Below are positions 35,466-43,980 of a stretch of 64,000 bases of DNA, piece by piece. Position 1 is the stretch's first letter; each line of letters opens with the position of its first letter. Both the position numbers and the translations under genes were made by a program. Location: NCBI RefSeq assembly GCF_001519065.1, contig NZ_KQ954256.1, positions 137,432 to 201,431 on the forward strand, read 5' to 3'. The DNA is from Novosphingobium sp. FSW06-99. Lineage in GTDB: Bacteria > Pseudomonadota > Alphaproteobacteria > Sphingomonadales > Sphingomonadaceae. The notes below the pieces were generated by a model. That model ran no database searches and was not told the DNA's origin. It saw nothing but the letters and a program-made list of their open reading frames with translations.

Positions 35466-36236
35466 TTACCGCGCAGCCGAAATCAGGAACTCGATATTGC
35501 CTTCCGGGCCGGTGATCGGGCTTTCGACAATGCCGTCGATCTGCCAGCCTTCGCCACTCAGCCAGGCACGCACATCCTCGCACACCCGTGCATGCAGCGC
35601 CGGGTCGCGCACCACGCCGCCCTTGCCCACTTCGCCCCGCCCCACCTCGAACTGCGGCTTGATCAGCGCGACCAGCCGGGTCGGCCGCGTCGCCAGCGCC
35701 AGCGGCACTTCGAGCACTTTGCGCAGGCCGATGAAGCTGGCATCGCACACCACCCAGGTGGCCGGCCGATCCATCATCGCGGGCGTCAGCACACGCGCGC
35801 TGGTCTGTTCCAGCACGGTGACGCGCGGATCGCTGCGCAGTTTCCACGCCAACTGGTTGGTGCCCGAATCAACCGCAAACACATGCGCCGCGCCATGGTG
35901 CAGCAGGACATCGGTAAAGCCCCCGGTGGAACTGCCAATATCCATTGCCACCACATCCGACGGATCGAGCGCAAAATGGTTGATTGCATGCGCCAGCTTG
36001 ATCCCGCCGCGCGACACCCACGGATGATCGCGCCCCCGCACGGTGATCGCGGCATCGGCGGCCACCGCCTGGCCCGCCTTGATCGCCTTGACCTCACCCA
36101 GATAGACCAGTCCGGCCAGGATCAGCGCCTGCGCCCGCGCGCGACTTTCGACCAGGCCGCGTTCGACCAGCGCGGCATCAAGCCGCAGTTTGCCAGCAGG
36201 TTTGGCCGGGGAATTGGGTTCGCGCCTTGAGCTCAT
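35466..36236 (-). CDS. tlyA: TlyA-type rRNA 2'-O-methyltransferase
   Basis: A 256-residue protein with an N-terminal S4 RNA-binding domain (KLRLDAALVERGLVESRARA and the following strands, about 15-70) and a FtsJ-like Rossmann methyltransferase. SAM-binding features are DVVAMDIGSSTGGFTDVLL with AVDSGTNQLAWKLRSDPRVT. The family methylates 16S and 23S rRNA on the ribose. Start is ATG 36236 (MSSRREPNS), not the longer frame. Divergent from the lipoprotein gene at 36262, with starts only 25 bp apart. Confidence 0.92.
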   Translation of the reverse strand: MSSRREPNSPAKPAGKLRLDAALVERGLVESRARAQALILAGLVYLGEVKAIKAGQAVAADAAITVRGRDHPWVSRGGIKLAHAINHFALDPSDVVAMDIGSSTGGFTDVLLHHGAAHVFAVDSGTNQLAWKLRSDPRVTVLEQTSARVLTPAMMDRPATWVVCDASFIGLRKVLEVPLALATRPTRLVALIKPQFEVGRGEVGKGGVVRDPALHARVCEDVRAWLSGEGWQIDGIVESPITGPEGNIEFLISAAR

Positions 36237-36261
36237 CGCCGGTCTCTTCCATAGATGCCCC

Positions 36262-36858
36262 ATGACAATCAACCGCGCGTTCGTTTTGCCTGCACTTGTG
36301 CTGTTCGCGCTTTCGGCTTGTGACGGCGCTGTCCCGCGCGCCGACGAGCGTCAGCCCTCGCACCCGGCCCCGCCGCCACCCCTGCCGCTGCCCCCGCGCG
36401 CACCCCCGGCGGCGCGCCCGCCCGCGCTGCCGCCCGCACCACAGATCGACTGGCGCGATGTGCCATTGCCTGCGGGCAACTGGGTGTGGACCGCGAATGC
36501 CGGGGGCAGCGCGGCGCGGTTCGGGTTGGCCGGGGCCGAACCGGTCGCCATGCTGGTGTGCGACCGCGCCGCCGCTGTCGTGTGGATTGCCCTGCCCACC
36601 CAGATTGCGCCCCCACCGACGCCCGCGCCGCGCGCCGCCACGATCACCGCATCGACCAGCAGCGCCACGCTTAGCGCCGAACCGCGCGTGATCGACGGCC
36701 TGAACACCTGGGCGATTGGCGTGCCGGTGGCGAACCACCTGCTCGATGCCATCGCGTTCAGCCGTGGCCGGTTCAGGATCGAAATCGCCGGGCTTGCCGG
36801 TGCGGTCGTGCCGAGCTGGTCGGAACCGGGGCGGGTGGTGGAAGATTGCCGGCCCTGA
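36262..36858 (+). CDS. Proline-rich lipoprotein, unknown
   Basis: A 198-residue protein with a lipoprotein signal (INRAFVLPALVLFALSAC, lipobox LSAC, Cys20). A proline- and alanine-rich linker of about 40 residues follows (about 36-76, with runs such as APPPPLPLPPRAPP), then a globular part with IDWRDVPLPAGNWVWTANAG and VIDGLNTWAIGVPVANHLLD. I recognise no family. Probably anchored in the inner or outer membrane with a flexible spacer; function unknown. The start is ATG 36262; the longer frame would cross the tlyA start. Confidence 0.7.
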   Translation: MTINRAFVLPALVLFALSACDGAVPRADERQPSHPAPPPPLPLPPRAPPAARPPALPPAPQIDWRDVPLPAGNWVWTANAGGSAARFGLAGAEPVAMLVCDRAAAVVWIALPTQIAPPPTPAPRAATITASTSSATLSAEPRVIDGLNTWAIGVPVANHLLDAIAFSRGRFRIEIAGLAGAVVPSWSEPGRVVEDCRP

Positions 36859-37050
36859 AACATCACCAAAAACGGCTGATTTCCGCCAGTCCGAAACGCT
36901 GATTCTGACGACAATTTTTTTTATATCAAGTCTTGTTGTTCGCCTCGCAATGAATCATTTTCATCCCAAGGCCGACGCGGGTGTAACGCCTCATGCGGCT
37001 CAGTCGGACGGGTGATTTTCCAGCCGCACGGCGAATTGGCTCAACAGCGC

Positions 37051-37065
37051 GAAAGGAGGTGATCC
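37051..37065 (+). promoter_or_regulatory. Exceptionally long Shine-Dalgarno
   Basis: The 15 bases GAAAGGAGGTGATCC are the exact complement of the last 15 bases before the 3' end region of bacterial 16S rRNA (GGATCACCTCCTTTC). This is far longer than a normal ribosome site (4-7 bases) and lies one base before the ATG of the 18-codon ORF at 37067. No other gene start in the window has such an extended match. Confidence 0.7.
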
Positions 37066-37066
37066 G

Positions 37067-37123
37067 ATGTCTCATGGTTCAGCACAGAGGTCGGAAATCC
37101 GCAGCGCGAGGCATTATCGCTGA
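37067..37123 (+). CDS. 18-residue peptide gene candidate
   Basis: Peptide MSHGSAQRSEIRSARHYR, start ATG 37067, stop TGA 37121-37123. It is arginine- and histidine-rich (predicted strongly basic), and has no signal or membrane segment. It would be translated from the exceptional ribosome site at 37051-37065. A strong terminator follows at 37181-37222, so it may be the only gene of a short transcript or a leader whose translation controls that transcript. Its length gives no statistical support, so existence rests on the ribosome site. Bases 36859-37050 upstream contain an AT-rich stretch around 36915-36935 that could hold the promoter. Confidence 0.45.
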   Translation: MSHGSAQRSEIRSARHYR

Positions 37124-37180
37124 TTTTCAGCAATACGCGATAAAGGCTTCGTGGGCGGCACTTCCTGCCGCTGACCATGC

Positions 37181-37223
37181 GAAGGGCCGCTTCCCTATGG
37201 GAACGCGGCCCTTCACATTTATT
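37181..37223 (+). terminator. Terminator before ilvE
   Basis: Hairpin with a 10-bp GC-rich outer stem (GAAGGGCCGC with GCGGCCCTTC) extended by an inner TTCCC/GGGAA stem, followed by ACATTTATTT. It would end transcription of the small unit at 37051-37123 before ilvE. Confidence 0.7.
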
Positions 37224-37335
37224 TCAAACCTGTTGCATCGCACGCAACAATAGTTCAAAGCGGCGCAATGTCTGCTGGGACTCGGGGAATCCGGCCTTGC
37301 CGACGCCCGAACCGCTTGCAACAAGGACTTGCCCC

Positions 37336-38436
37336 ATGGCGTCGCCCGCCACCACTCTGCCCGGGTTTGCCCGCACCCCGCACCCCGCCCCGCGTGCGAC
37401 CGAAGATCGCGCGGCGATCCTTGCCAATCCGGGTTTCGGCACGACCTTTACCGATCACATGGTCGAAATCGATTTCGACGCCGATCGCGGCTGGCACAGC
37501 CCGCGCGTGGTGCCCTATGGCCCGATCGCGCTCGATCCGGCGGCGGCTGTGCTGCATTACGCGCAGGAAATCTTCGAAGGGATGAAGGCCTATCGGCTGG
37601 GCGACGGCGGCATTGCGCTGTTTCGCCCGCAGGCCAACGCCGCGCGTTTCAACGCCTCGGCCCGGCGTCTGGCCATGCCCGAATTGCCCGAAGACCTGTT
37701 TGTCGAGGCGGTGCGCCAGCAAGTCATGGCCGACAGCGACTGGTTTCCCACGGTCGAGGGCGGCTCGATCTATCTGCGCCCGTTCATGTTCGCGTCCGAG
37801 GCGTTTCTGGGCGTGCGCCCGTCGCGCAGCTACAAGTTTCTGGTGATTGCCAGCCCGGCGGGCAACTATTTCAAGTCGGGCGCGCCCGCCGTGTCGATCT
37901 GGGTGAGCGACTATACCCGTGCGGCGCCGGGCGGCACCGGCGCGGCCAAGTGCGGCGGCAACTATGCCGCCAGCCTGGTGCCCACCGCCGAAGCCTTTGC
38001 GCGCGGGCATGACCAGGTGCTGTTCCTCGATGCGGCCGAACACCGCTGGATCGAGGAACTGGGCGGCATGAACCTGTTTTTCGTGATGGCCGACGGGTCG
38101 ATCGTCACCCCGCCCCTGTCGGGCACGATCCTGCCCGGCATCACCCGCGACAGCCTGATCGCGCTGGCCCGCGAAGAAGGCCTGACCGTGCGCGAAGATC
38201 GCTATGCGCTCGACCAGTGGCGCGATGACGCGGCCAGCGGCAAACTGATCGAAACGTTCGCCTGCGGCACCGCCGCCGTGGTGACGCCGGTGGGCAAAGT
38301 CGCCGATGGCAATGGCGAATTCGTGATCGGCAGCGGCGGCCCCGGCCAGTTGACGCAAAAGCTGCGCCAGCGGCTTGTCGGCATCCAGCGCGGCGAGGTC
38401 GCCGACACCCACGGCTGGGTCCACCGTATCGCGTAA
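37336..38436 (+). CDS. ilvE: Branched-chain amino acid aminotransferase
   Basis: A 366-residue class IV PLP aminotransferase for leucine, isoleucine and valine. It has the longer form typical of many alphaproteobacteria (HYAQEIFEGMKAYRLGDGGI, YLRPFMFASEAFLGVRPSRS, GGTGAAKCGGNYAASLVPTA with the PLP lysine and FLDAAEHRWIEELGGMNLFF). The ATG at 37336 follows CAAGGACTTG. Cytosolic and monocistronic. It is preceded by the small terminator unit and followed by repeat copy C, with an SDR gene downstream. Confidence 0.92.
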   Translation: MASPATTLPGFARTPHPAPRATEDRAAILANPGFGTTFTDHMVEIDFDADRGWHSPRVVPYGPIALDPAAAVLHYAQEIFEGMKAYRLGDGGIALFRPQANAARFNASARRLAMPELPEDLFVEAVRQQVMADSDWFPTVEGGSIYLRPFMFASEAFLGVRPSRSYKFLVIASPAGNYFKSGAPAVSIWVSDYTRAAPGGTGAAKCGGNYAASLVPTAEAFARGHDQVLFLDAAEHRWIEELGGMNLFFVMADGSIVTPPLSGTILPGITRDSLIALAREEGLTVREDRYALDQWRDDAASGKLIETFACGTAAVVTPVGKVADGNGEFVIGSGGPGQLTQKLRQRLVGIQRGEVADTHGWVHRIA

Positions 38437-38445
38437 AGGGTTTGG

Positions 38446-38567
38446 CGACACTGACGTGTCGGAGACGGCACCGGCCCGCTCCCCCACCCGACCACCCCTA
38501 GGATACCTATAGTAGGGTGGTCGGGTGGGGGAGCGGGCCGGTGCCGTCTCCTGCAACCCCGTTGCAG
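38446..38567. repeat. Palindromic intergenic repeat, copy C (perfect arms)
   Basis: A 6-bp stem (38446-38451 with 38456-38461), then a perfect 36-bp inverted repeat (38462-38497 and 38515-38550) around the 17-base core CTAGGATACCTATAGTA, then a 7-bp stem CTGCAAC/GTTGCAG (38551-38567). Arms carry CACCGGCCCGCTCCCCCACC, shared with copies B and D. It lies ten bases after the ilvE stop. Confidence 0.78.
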
Positions 38568-38657
38568 CAAAGACTCCAAAGGTTGCAAACCGGCCTGCGG
38601 CGTGGCATCGGCGCGTGCGTTAATCACGCGGTTAAGCGCGTGCAGGAGGCAGACGCA

Positions 38658-39566
38658 ATGAGCATTTCGTTCGAAGGCCGCGTGGCAATCGTGACTGGCG
38701 CGGGTGGCGGCCTGGGCCGCGCCTATGCGCTGGAACTGGCGCGGCGCGGCGCCAAAGTGGTGGTCAACGATCTGGGCGCGGCGCGCGATGGCAGCGGCGC
38801 TTCGGATGCCGCGGCGCAAGTGGTCGAGGAAATCCGCGCGGCCGGCGGCGAAGCGATCGCCGATGGCAGCTCGGTCACCGAATTCGAACAGATGCAGGCG
38901 CTGGTCGCCCGGGCCAAGGAAACCTGGGGCGGCGTGCATGTGCTGATCAACAACGCCGGGATCCTGCGCGACAAGAGCTTTACCAAGATGGACCCGGTCG
39001 ATTTCGAACTGGTCGTCAAAGTTCACCTGCTCGGGTCTGCCAACGCCACCAAGGCGGTGTGGGACCTGATGCGCGAACAGGCCTATGGCCGCATCCTGAT
39101 GACCGCATCGTCGACCGGGCTGTTCGGCAATTTCGGCCAGGCCAACTATGGCGCGGCCAAGCTGGGCCTGGCGGGTCTGACCAAGACGCTCTATCTCGAA
39201 GGCGCCAAATACAACGTGCGCGTCAACACGCTGGCCCCGGTGGCGGCCACGCGGATGACCGAAGACATTTTTCCCGAACAGGCGTTCAAGCTGTTCGCGC
39301 CCGAAAACGTGGTGCCCGCCGCGCTCTATCTGGTCTCGGAAGATGCGCCCAGCAACGCCATTGTCGGCGCGGGCGCGGGCGCGTTCCACAGCGCCTTTGT
39401 CACCATGAACCCGCCTGTGTTCCTGGGTGAGGACGATCGCACCGTCGAAGGTTTTGCCGCCAACTGGGCGCGCATCAGCGACCGCACGGGCGATTTCGTG
39501 CCGCAATCGGGCTCGGAACAGAGCCAGGCGATCCTGTCGGTGCTGCAGGCCGCGCTGAAGGGCTGA
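38658..39566 (+). CDS. Short-chain dehydrogenase/reductase, MFE-2-like
   Basis: A 302-residue Rossmann enzyme. Cofactor motif TGAGGGLGRAYA at about 14-25, NNAGILRD at about 98-105, catalytic Ser in MTASSTGLFG and YxxxK in ANYGAAKLG. The start SFEGRVAIVTGAGGG and VVNDLG preference for NAD(H) and the C-terminal extension (GAFHSAFVTMNPPVFLGEDD) resemble the (3R)-hydroxyacyl-CoA dehydrogenase domain of peroxisomal multifunctional enzyme 2, so a role in fatty or acyl-CoA metabolism is likely, unproven. ATG 38658 follows CAGGAGG. An upstream open frame runs through repeat C and is spurious. Confidence 0.85.
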   Translation: MSISFEGRVAIVTGAGGGLGRAYALELARRGAKVVVNDLGAARDGSGASDAAAQVVEEIRAAGGEAIADGSSVTEFEQMQALVARAKETWGGVHVLINNAGILRDKSFTKMDPVDFELVVKVHLLGSANATKAVWDLMREQAYGRILMTASSTGLFGNFGQANYGAAKLGLAGLTKTLYLEGAKYNVRVNTLAPVAATRMTEDIFPEQAFKLFAPENVVPAALYLVSEDAPSNAIVGAGAGAFHSAFVTMNPPVFLGEDDRTVEGFAANWARISDRTGDFVPQSGSEQSQAILSVLQAALKG

Positions 39567-39572
39567 ACCGTG

Positions 39573-39866
39573 TCAGGGGCAGGTCCCGCGGACCGCCCCC
39601 GACAACTGCATTCGCTTCATCCAGTCGACAGCCTCGGCGTGCGTGATCTGGCGCACGCCGTCGCTGGCATCATCGATCAGCAAGGGGGCCGCGCAATCAC
39701 CCGGCGGCAGCCCGTGCGGACCGTCGGCCAGCGCGACCAGCAAATGGTGCGTGCCATCGCGGTAGATCGCGCGCAGCACCGGCGTGCCGCGCGCATGGAT
39801 CTGGCGCGGCGCGGAATGCCCGCATCCGGCCAGCATGACCAGCAGGCAAAGACCGCTAATCCGCAA
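39573..39866 (-). CDS. Small lipoprotein, unknown
   Basis: About 97 residues with a short signal LRISGLCLLVMLAGC (lipobox LAGC, Cys15 from the TTG start). The mature part has VLRAIYRDGTHHLLVALADG and ends with cysteine before the last proline. I recognise no family. The TTG at 39866 is chosen because it puts the lipobox at the expected place, but a GTG at 39905 is also in frame. It overlaps the 3' end of the DUF2794 gene by 11 bases, so they are probably one transcript. Confidence 0.55.
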   Translation of the reverse strand: MRISGLCLLVMLAGCGHSAPRQIHARGTPVLRAIYRDGTHHLLVALADGPHGLPPGDCAAPLLIDDASDGVRQITHAEAVDWMKRMQLSGAVRGTCP

Positions 39867-40218
39867 CGATCTTGAGCAATTTGCGCTCAAGCGGCGACAG
39901 CACACCGGCCAGATCGTGCCCGCGCTTCAGCACCTGGCCCGCTTCGCCATAGAGCGCCCACATACCCTGCCGCCCGCGCAGGGCCGGGCGCTTTTCCACG
40001 CGCGCGGTGGGTCGTTCGGCGGTGCGCTTGTAGGCGCTGAAACTGGCCGCCTCTCGATCGAAGCTGATGGCATAGTCGCGCCACAGTCCGGCAGCGACCA
40101 TGCGGCCATAAAGATCGAGAATGCGCATCAGTTCGGCGCGATCGAACGCCACCTGCGCCGCCACCGCGCGGGGAAACGCGACAACCGTGCCCGGCCCGTC
40201 GCCGGTCGATACCGTCAT
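39856..40218 (-). CDS. DUF2794 domain protein
   Basis: A 120-residue protein of a family restricted to alphaproteobacteria, function unknown. Characteristic stretches are FDRAELMRILDLYGRMVAAG and DYAISFDREAASFSAYKRTA, then RPALRGRQGMWALYGEAGQV. No signal peptide. ATG 40218. On the strand below the HdaA gene with 71 bp in between, which may form a longer cluster with it. Confidence 0.85.
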   Translation of the reverse strand: MTVSTGDGPGTVVAFPRAVAAQVAFDRAELMRILDLYGRMVAAGLWRDYAISFDREAASFSAYKRTAERPTARVEKRPALRGRQGMWALYGEAGQVLKRGHDLAGVLSPLERKLLKIVAD

Positions 40219-40289
40219 GCGCGCGCCGCCCGCACCCGTCCGATCACTTCGCAGACCATGCCATCGTCCTCATGCCGCGCCTGCACCTC

Positions 40290-40928
40290 TTATAAAAGCC
40301 TTGGCTGCCATTGACCACCTGTCAACGCACCAGCCGCCAGCGCGTCGCGCGCCAGGGCCAGCGTGACCGGCGCCTTGCGTTCGAGCGACAGCCGGTCGAG
40401 CGTGGCGACCACCGCTTCGGTTGCGGCATGGCTGCGTTCGAGGCGCGGCACCAGCCAGTCGAGCACCGCCTCGCCCAGGATCAACCCGCGCCGCCGCGCA
40501 TGTTCATCGATCAGCGCGCGCAACAGCGCGTCATCGGGCGCGCCGATCCGCAAGGGCAGCGCCGCGCCCAGCCGCGATCCCAGATCGGGCAATGTGATGC
40601 GCCAGCCGCTGGTCTGGCCGGGCATCGCCACCGGCTGGCGCGCCACCACCAGCAGCGCGTGACCCGCAGCCTGCGCGCGGTTCCAGCGATGGAACACCGC
40701 TTCCTCCTCGATCCGGTCGGCATCGTCAATCGCTTCGCCCGCGCCGCTGGCCCCAAACCAGCGCGCCAGCAGGCTCTTGCCCGAACGCGGCGGGCCGCTC
40801 AGCACGGCGGTGCGATAGGGCCATGTTTCGCTCGTCTGCAGCGCGGCAAACACCGGCAGCAGCGACGGCCCGCCGACAATCGTTTCGGCGCCACCGGACA
40901 GTTCGAGCGGAAGGGCAATCTGGCTCAT
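40290..40928 (-). CDS. hdaA: DnaA-related protein HdaA
   Basis: A 212-residue DnaA paralogue that in alphaproteobacteria helps inactivate DnaA-ATP after initiation, with the sliding clamp. The beta-clamp binding motif QIALPL is at residues 3-8, followed by an AAA+ core (SGPPRSGKSLLARWF Walker A, AGEAIDDADR Walker B). The DNA-binding domain IV of DnaA is missing. Start ATG 40928 directly follows the stop of the DUF2066-like gene by one base, so the two are co-transcribed. Confidence 0.9.
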   Translation of the reverse strand: MSQIALPLELSGGAETIVGGPSLLPVFAALQTSETWPYRTAVLSGPPRSGKSLLARWFGASGAGEAIDDADRIEEEAVFHRWNRAQAAGHALLVVARQPVAMPGQTSGWRITLPDLGSRLGAALPLRIGAPDDALLRALIDEHARRRGLILGEAVLDWLVPRLERSHAATEAVVATLDRLSLERKAPVTLALARDALAAGALTGGQWQPRLL

Positions 40929-40929
40929 G

Positions 40930-42189
40930 TCAACGCCGGATGCTGAGCGCGCCCGGCCCTTGCGTCACTTTCCAGCCTTGCGCACGCAACGCCGAAGCCA
41001 GCGCCTCGATATCGCCGCCATACGTCACGCGCATCACCGATACACCGCCCAATGCCAGCGAGCTGGTGACGACGCCCTGCACCCCCGGCACCGCGCGCAA
41101 GGCGGCCTGCGCCGCGTCGACCGCACCGGCATCGGGGCTGGCAAACTGCACCTGGATCGCTGCGCCTGCGGCCACGCCCCCGGCTGCGGCCGTAACCGGC
41201 CCGCCCGCGACATGCACCCCGGCCTGCGGCGGGGGCAGCTTGTCGAGGATCGCCGCGATCAGCTTGGGATCGATCTGGGGCGTGCTGTTGAGCGAGGCAT
41301 CGGGCGACAGTTGCCCCGCCGCCAGCGCCTGGGCATAGATCGCATCGAGCCGCTTGGTCGCCTCGCCCAGCATCGCGGGCAGCTTGTCCTCGTTGTCGGC
41401 GGTCAGTTCGAAACTGCCCAGAAACAGGTTGTCGGGGCCGTGGCGCGCGGTGAACGTGCCCTTGATCGGCCCGCCCGGCCATTGCCGTTCCAGCCGCGCG
41501 ATCGGGATCACGACATCTTCGGCGCCATACTGGTCGAGGATCGTGCGCCACCAGTTGCGGCTGCGCCTACCGACTTGCCCGGCATCGATCAGCAGGCCAT
41601 CGGCCCCGCCGCCATTGGGCCGCACATAATCGATCACGCTTTCGCCGGTATGGAAATCGGCCCAGGCCTTTTGCCACGGGGTGCGTGTTTCGAACACGCT
41701 GGCGACGCCACCTTGATAGAGCAGCGGGATCACCAGCAACGGCGCAGAGCGCGTGCCCCCGCCTTGCAGGCCGAGATAGCCCGCCGCGCGCGCGCGTTCG
41801 AACACCACGCCCAGCCGCGCGATATAACGGTGGGGGCCAATTTCCTCGTGCTCCACCGAAATCGCCGAAACCATGCCGGACAATGTGCCGTCATCGAGCG
41901 CCGGCGCCCCGCCGCCCAGGTCGCGCTGCGCCCACAGCTTCTGCCATGCCAGCCGGGTTGCGGTGTGCCAGCCATTGGCGCGCGCCTCTTCGGCGGTTCT
42001 GCCGGTCACTTCGACATCGATCCCGGTCACTTCGAAGTCGCCCGTGCTGGCAACCGGCGCGATCCCGCGATCGCCCTCGATCTGGGCCCAGACCACCGCG
42101 CCGCCGATGCCCAGCACAAGCAGCCCCGCGCCCGCAAGGGCGAGCCGGTGGTTACGCGAATTTTGCGACAAAAGGCGCGATAGGGCCAA
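40930..42189 (-). CDS. DUF2066-like membrane-anchored protein
   Basis: A 419-residue protein with one N-terminal membrane segment (HRLALAGAGLLVLGIGGAVV). Its position beside purM, purN and a Hda paralogue is like that of DUF2066 in Pseudomonas (established synteny from memory), so I call it DUF2066-like; sequence identity is not verified. The C-terminal region resembles a heavy-metal-associated-like fold (VQFASPDAGAVDAAQAALRA and VMRVTYGGDIEALASALR). The start is TTG 42189, chosen because GGAG precedes it; the open frame continues to another TTG at 42273. Function unknown. Confidence 0.65.
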   Translation of the reverse strand: MALSRLLSQNSRNHRLALAGAGLLVLGIGGAVVWAQIEGDRGIAPVASTGDFEVTGIDVEVTGRTAEEARANGWHTATRLAWQKLWAQRDLGGGAPALDDGTLSGMVSAISVEHEEIGPHRYIARLGVVFERARAAGYLGLQGGGTRSAPLLVIPLLYQGGVASVFETRTPWQKAWADFHTGESVIDYVRPNGGGADGLLIDAGQVGRRSRNWWRTILDQYGAEDVVIPIARLERQWPGGPIKGTFTARHGPDNLFLGSFELTADNEDKLPAMLGEATKRLDAIYAQALAAGQLSPDASLNSTPQIDPKLIAAILDKLPPPQAGVHVAGGPVTAAAGGVAAGAAIQVQFASPDAGAVDAAQAALRAVPGVQGVVTSSLALGGVSVMRVTYGGDIEALASALRAQGWKVTQGPGALSIRR

Positions 42190-42299
42190 GCGAACTCCGA
42201 CGCGGCAAGCGTTCGCCGCAAACAGGACAGGGATAACCGGGGCGCTTTTGCCCAAAGGCAAGTGGAAATCCAAGCGGGAAAGCGATAGGGGGCACAGGC

Positions 42300-43406
42300 A
42301 TGACCTCCGAAACGCACGAAAACGATCGCTACAGCTACGCCAGGGCCGGCGTGAACATCGCCGCCGGCAATGCGCTGGTCAAGGCGATCGGGCCACTGGC
42401 CCGCGCCACCGCACGCCCCGGCGCCGATGCCGAACTGGGCGGGTTCGGCGGATTTTTCGATCTGCGCGCGGCGGGTTACCAAGACCCCTTGCTGGTCGCG
42501 GGCAACGATGGCGTGGGCACCAAAGTCAAGCTGGCGATCGACCACGACCGGCACGATGCGATCGGCATCGATCTGGTGGCGATGTGCGTCAACGATCTGA
42601 TCGTGCAGGGCGCAGAGCCGCTGTTTTTTCTGGACTATTTTGCCACGGGCAAGCTTGACAACGGCATTGCAGAACGCGTGGTCGCGGGCATTGCCGAAGG
42701 ATGCCGGATCGCCGGATGCGCGCTGATCGGGGGCGAAACCGCCGAAATGCCGGGCATGTATGCGCCGGGCGATTATGATCTGGCAGGTTTTTGCGTCGGC
42801 GCGGTCGAACGCGGCGAACAGTTGACCGGCGATCGCGTGGCGGCGGGCGACGTGCTGCTGGGGCTGGCTTCGTCGGGTGTGCATTCCAACGGTTATTCGC
42901 TGGTGCGCCGTCTGGCCGCCGACAAAGGGTGGAAACTCGATCGCCCGGCGCTGTTCGACAACGAACGCCTGCTGATCGACCACCTGATCGAACCGACGCG
43001 AATCTATGTGAAGACGCTGTTGCCGTTCATCCGCGCGGGCCGGATCCACGCGCTGGCGCATATCACCGGCGGCGGCCTGCTGGAAAACGTGCCGCGCGTG
43101 CTGCCCGCAGGGCTCCATGCGCGGATCGACGCCGATGCCTGGGAACAACCCCGGCTGATGGCATTCCTGCAGGCGCAAGGGCAGATCGAGCCCGGCGAAA
43201 TGGCCCGCACCTTCAATTGCGGGATCGGCATGGTGCTGGCGGTTGCCCCCGATGAGGCCGCAGCGCTGTCCGCCGATCTGACCGCGGCGGGCGAAGCGGT
43301 GGTGACCATCGGCGAAATCGTTGCCGGGCCGCGCGGCTGCACCGTGACCGGCAGCGCCGAAGCATGGTCCGCGCGCGAACCGTGGGAAGCGACCCATCTT
43401 GCCTGA
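42300..43406 (+). CDS. purM: Phosphoribosylformylglycinamidine cyclo-ligase
   Basis: A 368-residue AIR synthetase that closes the imidazole ring in purine synthesis with ATP. Typical motifs are [18 protein letters not shown], the [10 protein letters not shown] segment, [35 protein letters not shown] and [11 protein letters not shown]. It starts at ATG 42300, with 110 bp between its start and that of the divergent DUF2066-like gene, and overlaps purN by eight bases. Confidence 0.96.
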   Translation: MTSETHENDRYSYARAGVNIAAGNALVKAIGPLARATARPGADAELGGFGGFFDLRAAGYQDPLLVAGNDGVGTKVKLAIDHDRHDAIGIDLVAMCVNDLIVQGAEPLFFLDYFATGKLDNGIAERVVAGIAEGCRIAGCALIGGETAEMPGMYAPGDYDLAGFCVGAVERGEQLTGDRVAAGDVLLGLASSGVHSNGYSLVRRLAADKGWKLDRPALFDNERLLIDHLIEPTRIYVKTLLPFIRAGRIHALAHITGGGLLENVPRVLPAGLHARIDADAWEQPRLMAFLQAQGQIEPGEMARTFNCGIGMVLAVAPDEAAALSADLTAAGEAVVTIGEIVAGPRGCTVTGSAEAWSAREPWEATHLA

Positions 43407-43980
43407 GCGCATCCCGGTGGCGGTGTTCGTTTCGGGCGGCGGCACCAACATGGCGGCGCTGCTCTACGCCAGCCGCCTGCCCGATTGCCCCTACGACATC
43501 GTGCTGGTCGCGTCGAACAACCCGGCTGCGGGCGGGCTGAAACTGGCGCAGGCCGAAGGCGTGGCGACGTTTGCCCTGCCGCACAAGGGCATGACCCGCG
43601 CCGACCACGATGCCGCGATGGAGGCGGCGGTGGTTGAGGCAGGCGCACGCTATATCGCGCTGGCCGGCTATATGCGCATCCTTGGGCCCGAATTCGTGAC
43701 CCGCTGGGCCGGACGCATGGTCAATATCCACCCCAGCCTGCTGCCCAGATACCAGGGGCTCGACACCCATGCCCGCGCGATCGCCGCCGGCGACAGCCAT
43801 GGCGGGTGCACTGTCCATCTGGTCACGCCCGAACTCGATGACGGCCCGGTGCTGGGGCAGATCCCGGTGGCCATCGTGCCCGGTGACAGCGCGGAAACGC
43901 TGGCCGCGCGCGTGCTGTTTGCCGAACACCAGCTCTATGCGCGGTGTCTGGCCGATCTGGTGATCCAGCCGCACGCATGA
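43399..43980 (+). CDS. purN: Phosphoribosylglycinamide formyltransferase
   Basis: A 193-residue enzyme that transfers a formyl group from 10-formyl-THF to GAR. N-terminal [36 protein letters not shown] and the catalytic region [20 protein letters not shown] with H-x-x-L-L-P, then [14 protein letters not shown] start at 43399, eight bases inside purM, translationally coupled. Overlap with the following transporter is four bases (ATGA). Confidence 0.93.
   Translation: MPERIPVAVFVSGGGTNMAALLYASRLPDCPYDIVLVASNNPAAGGLKLAQAEGVATFALPHKGMTRADHDAAMEAAVVEAGARYIALAGYMRILGPEFVTRWAGRMVNIHPSLLPRYQGLDTHARAIAAGDSHGGCTVHLVTPELDDGPVLGQIPVAIVPGDSAETLAARVLFAEHQLYARCLADLVIQPHA

Noticed and set aside
37051..37065. 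Fragment of a 16S rRNA gene on the minus strand
   Set aside because: Only the last 15 bases of 16S match and the upstream bases do not, so a Shine-Dalgarno on the plus strand is the simpler reading.
38517..38657. N-terminal extension of the SDR gene
   Set aside because: The frame begins in repeat C; CAGGAGG precedes ATG 38658 and the Rossmann motif then lies at the normal place.
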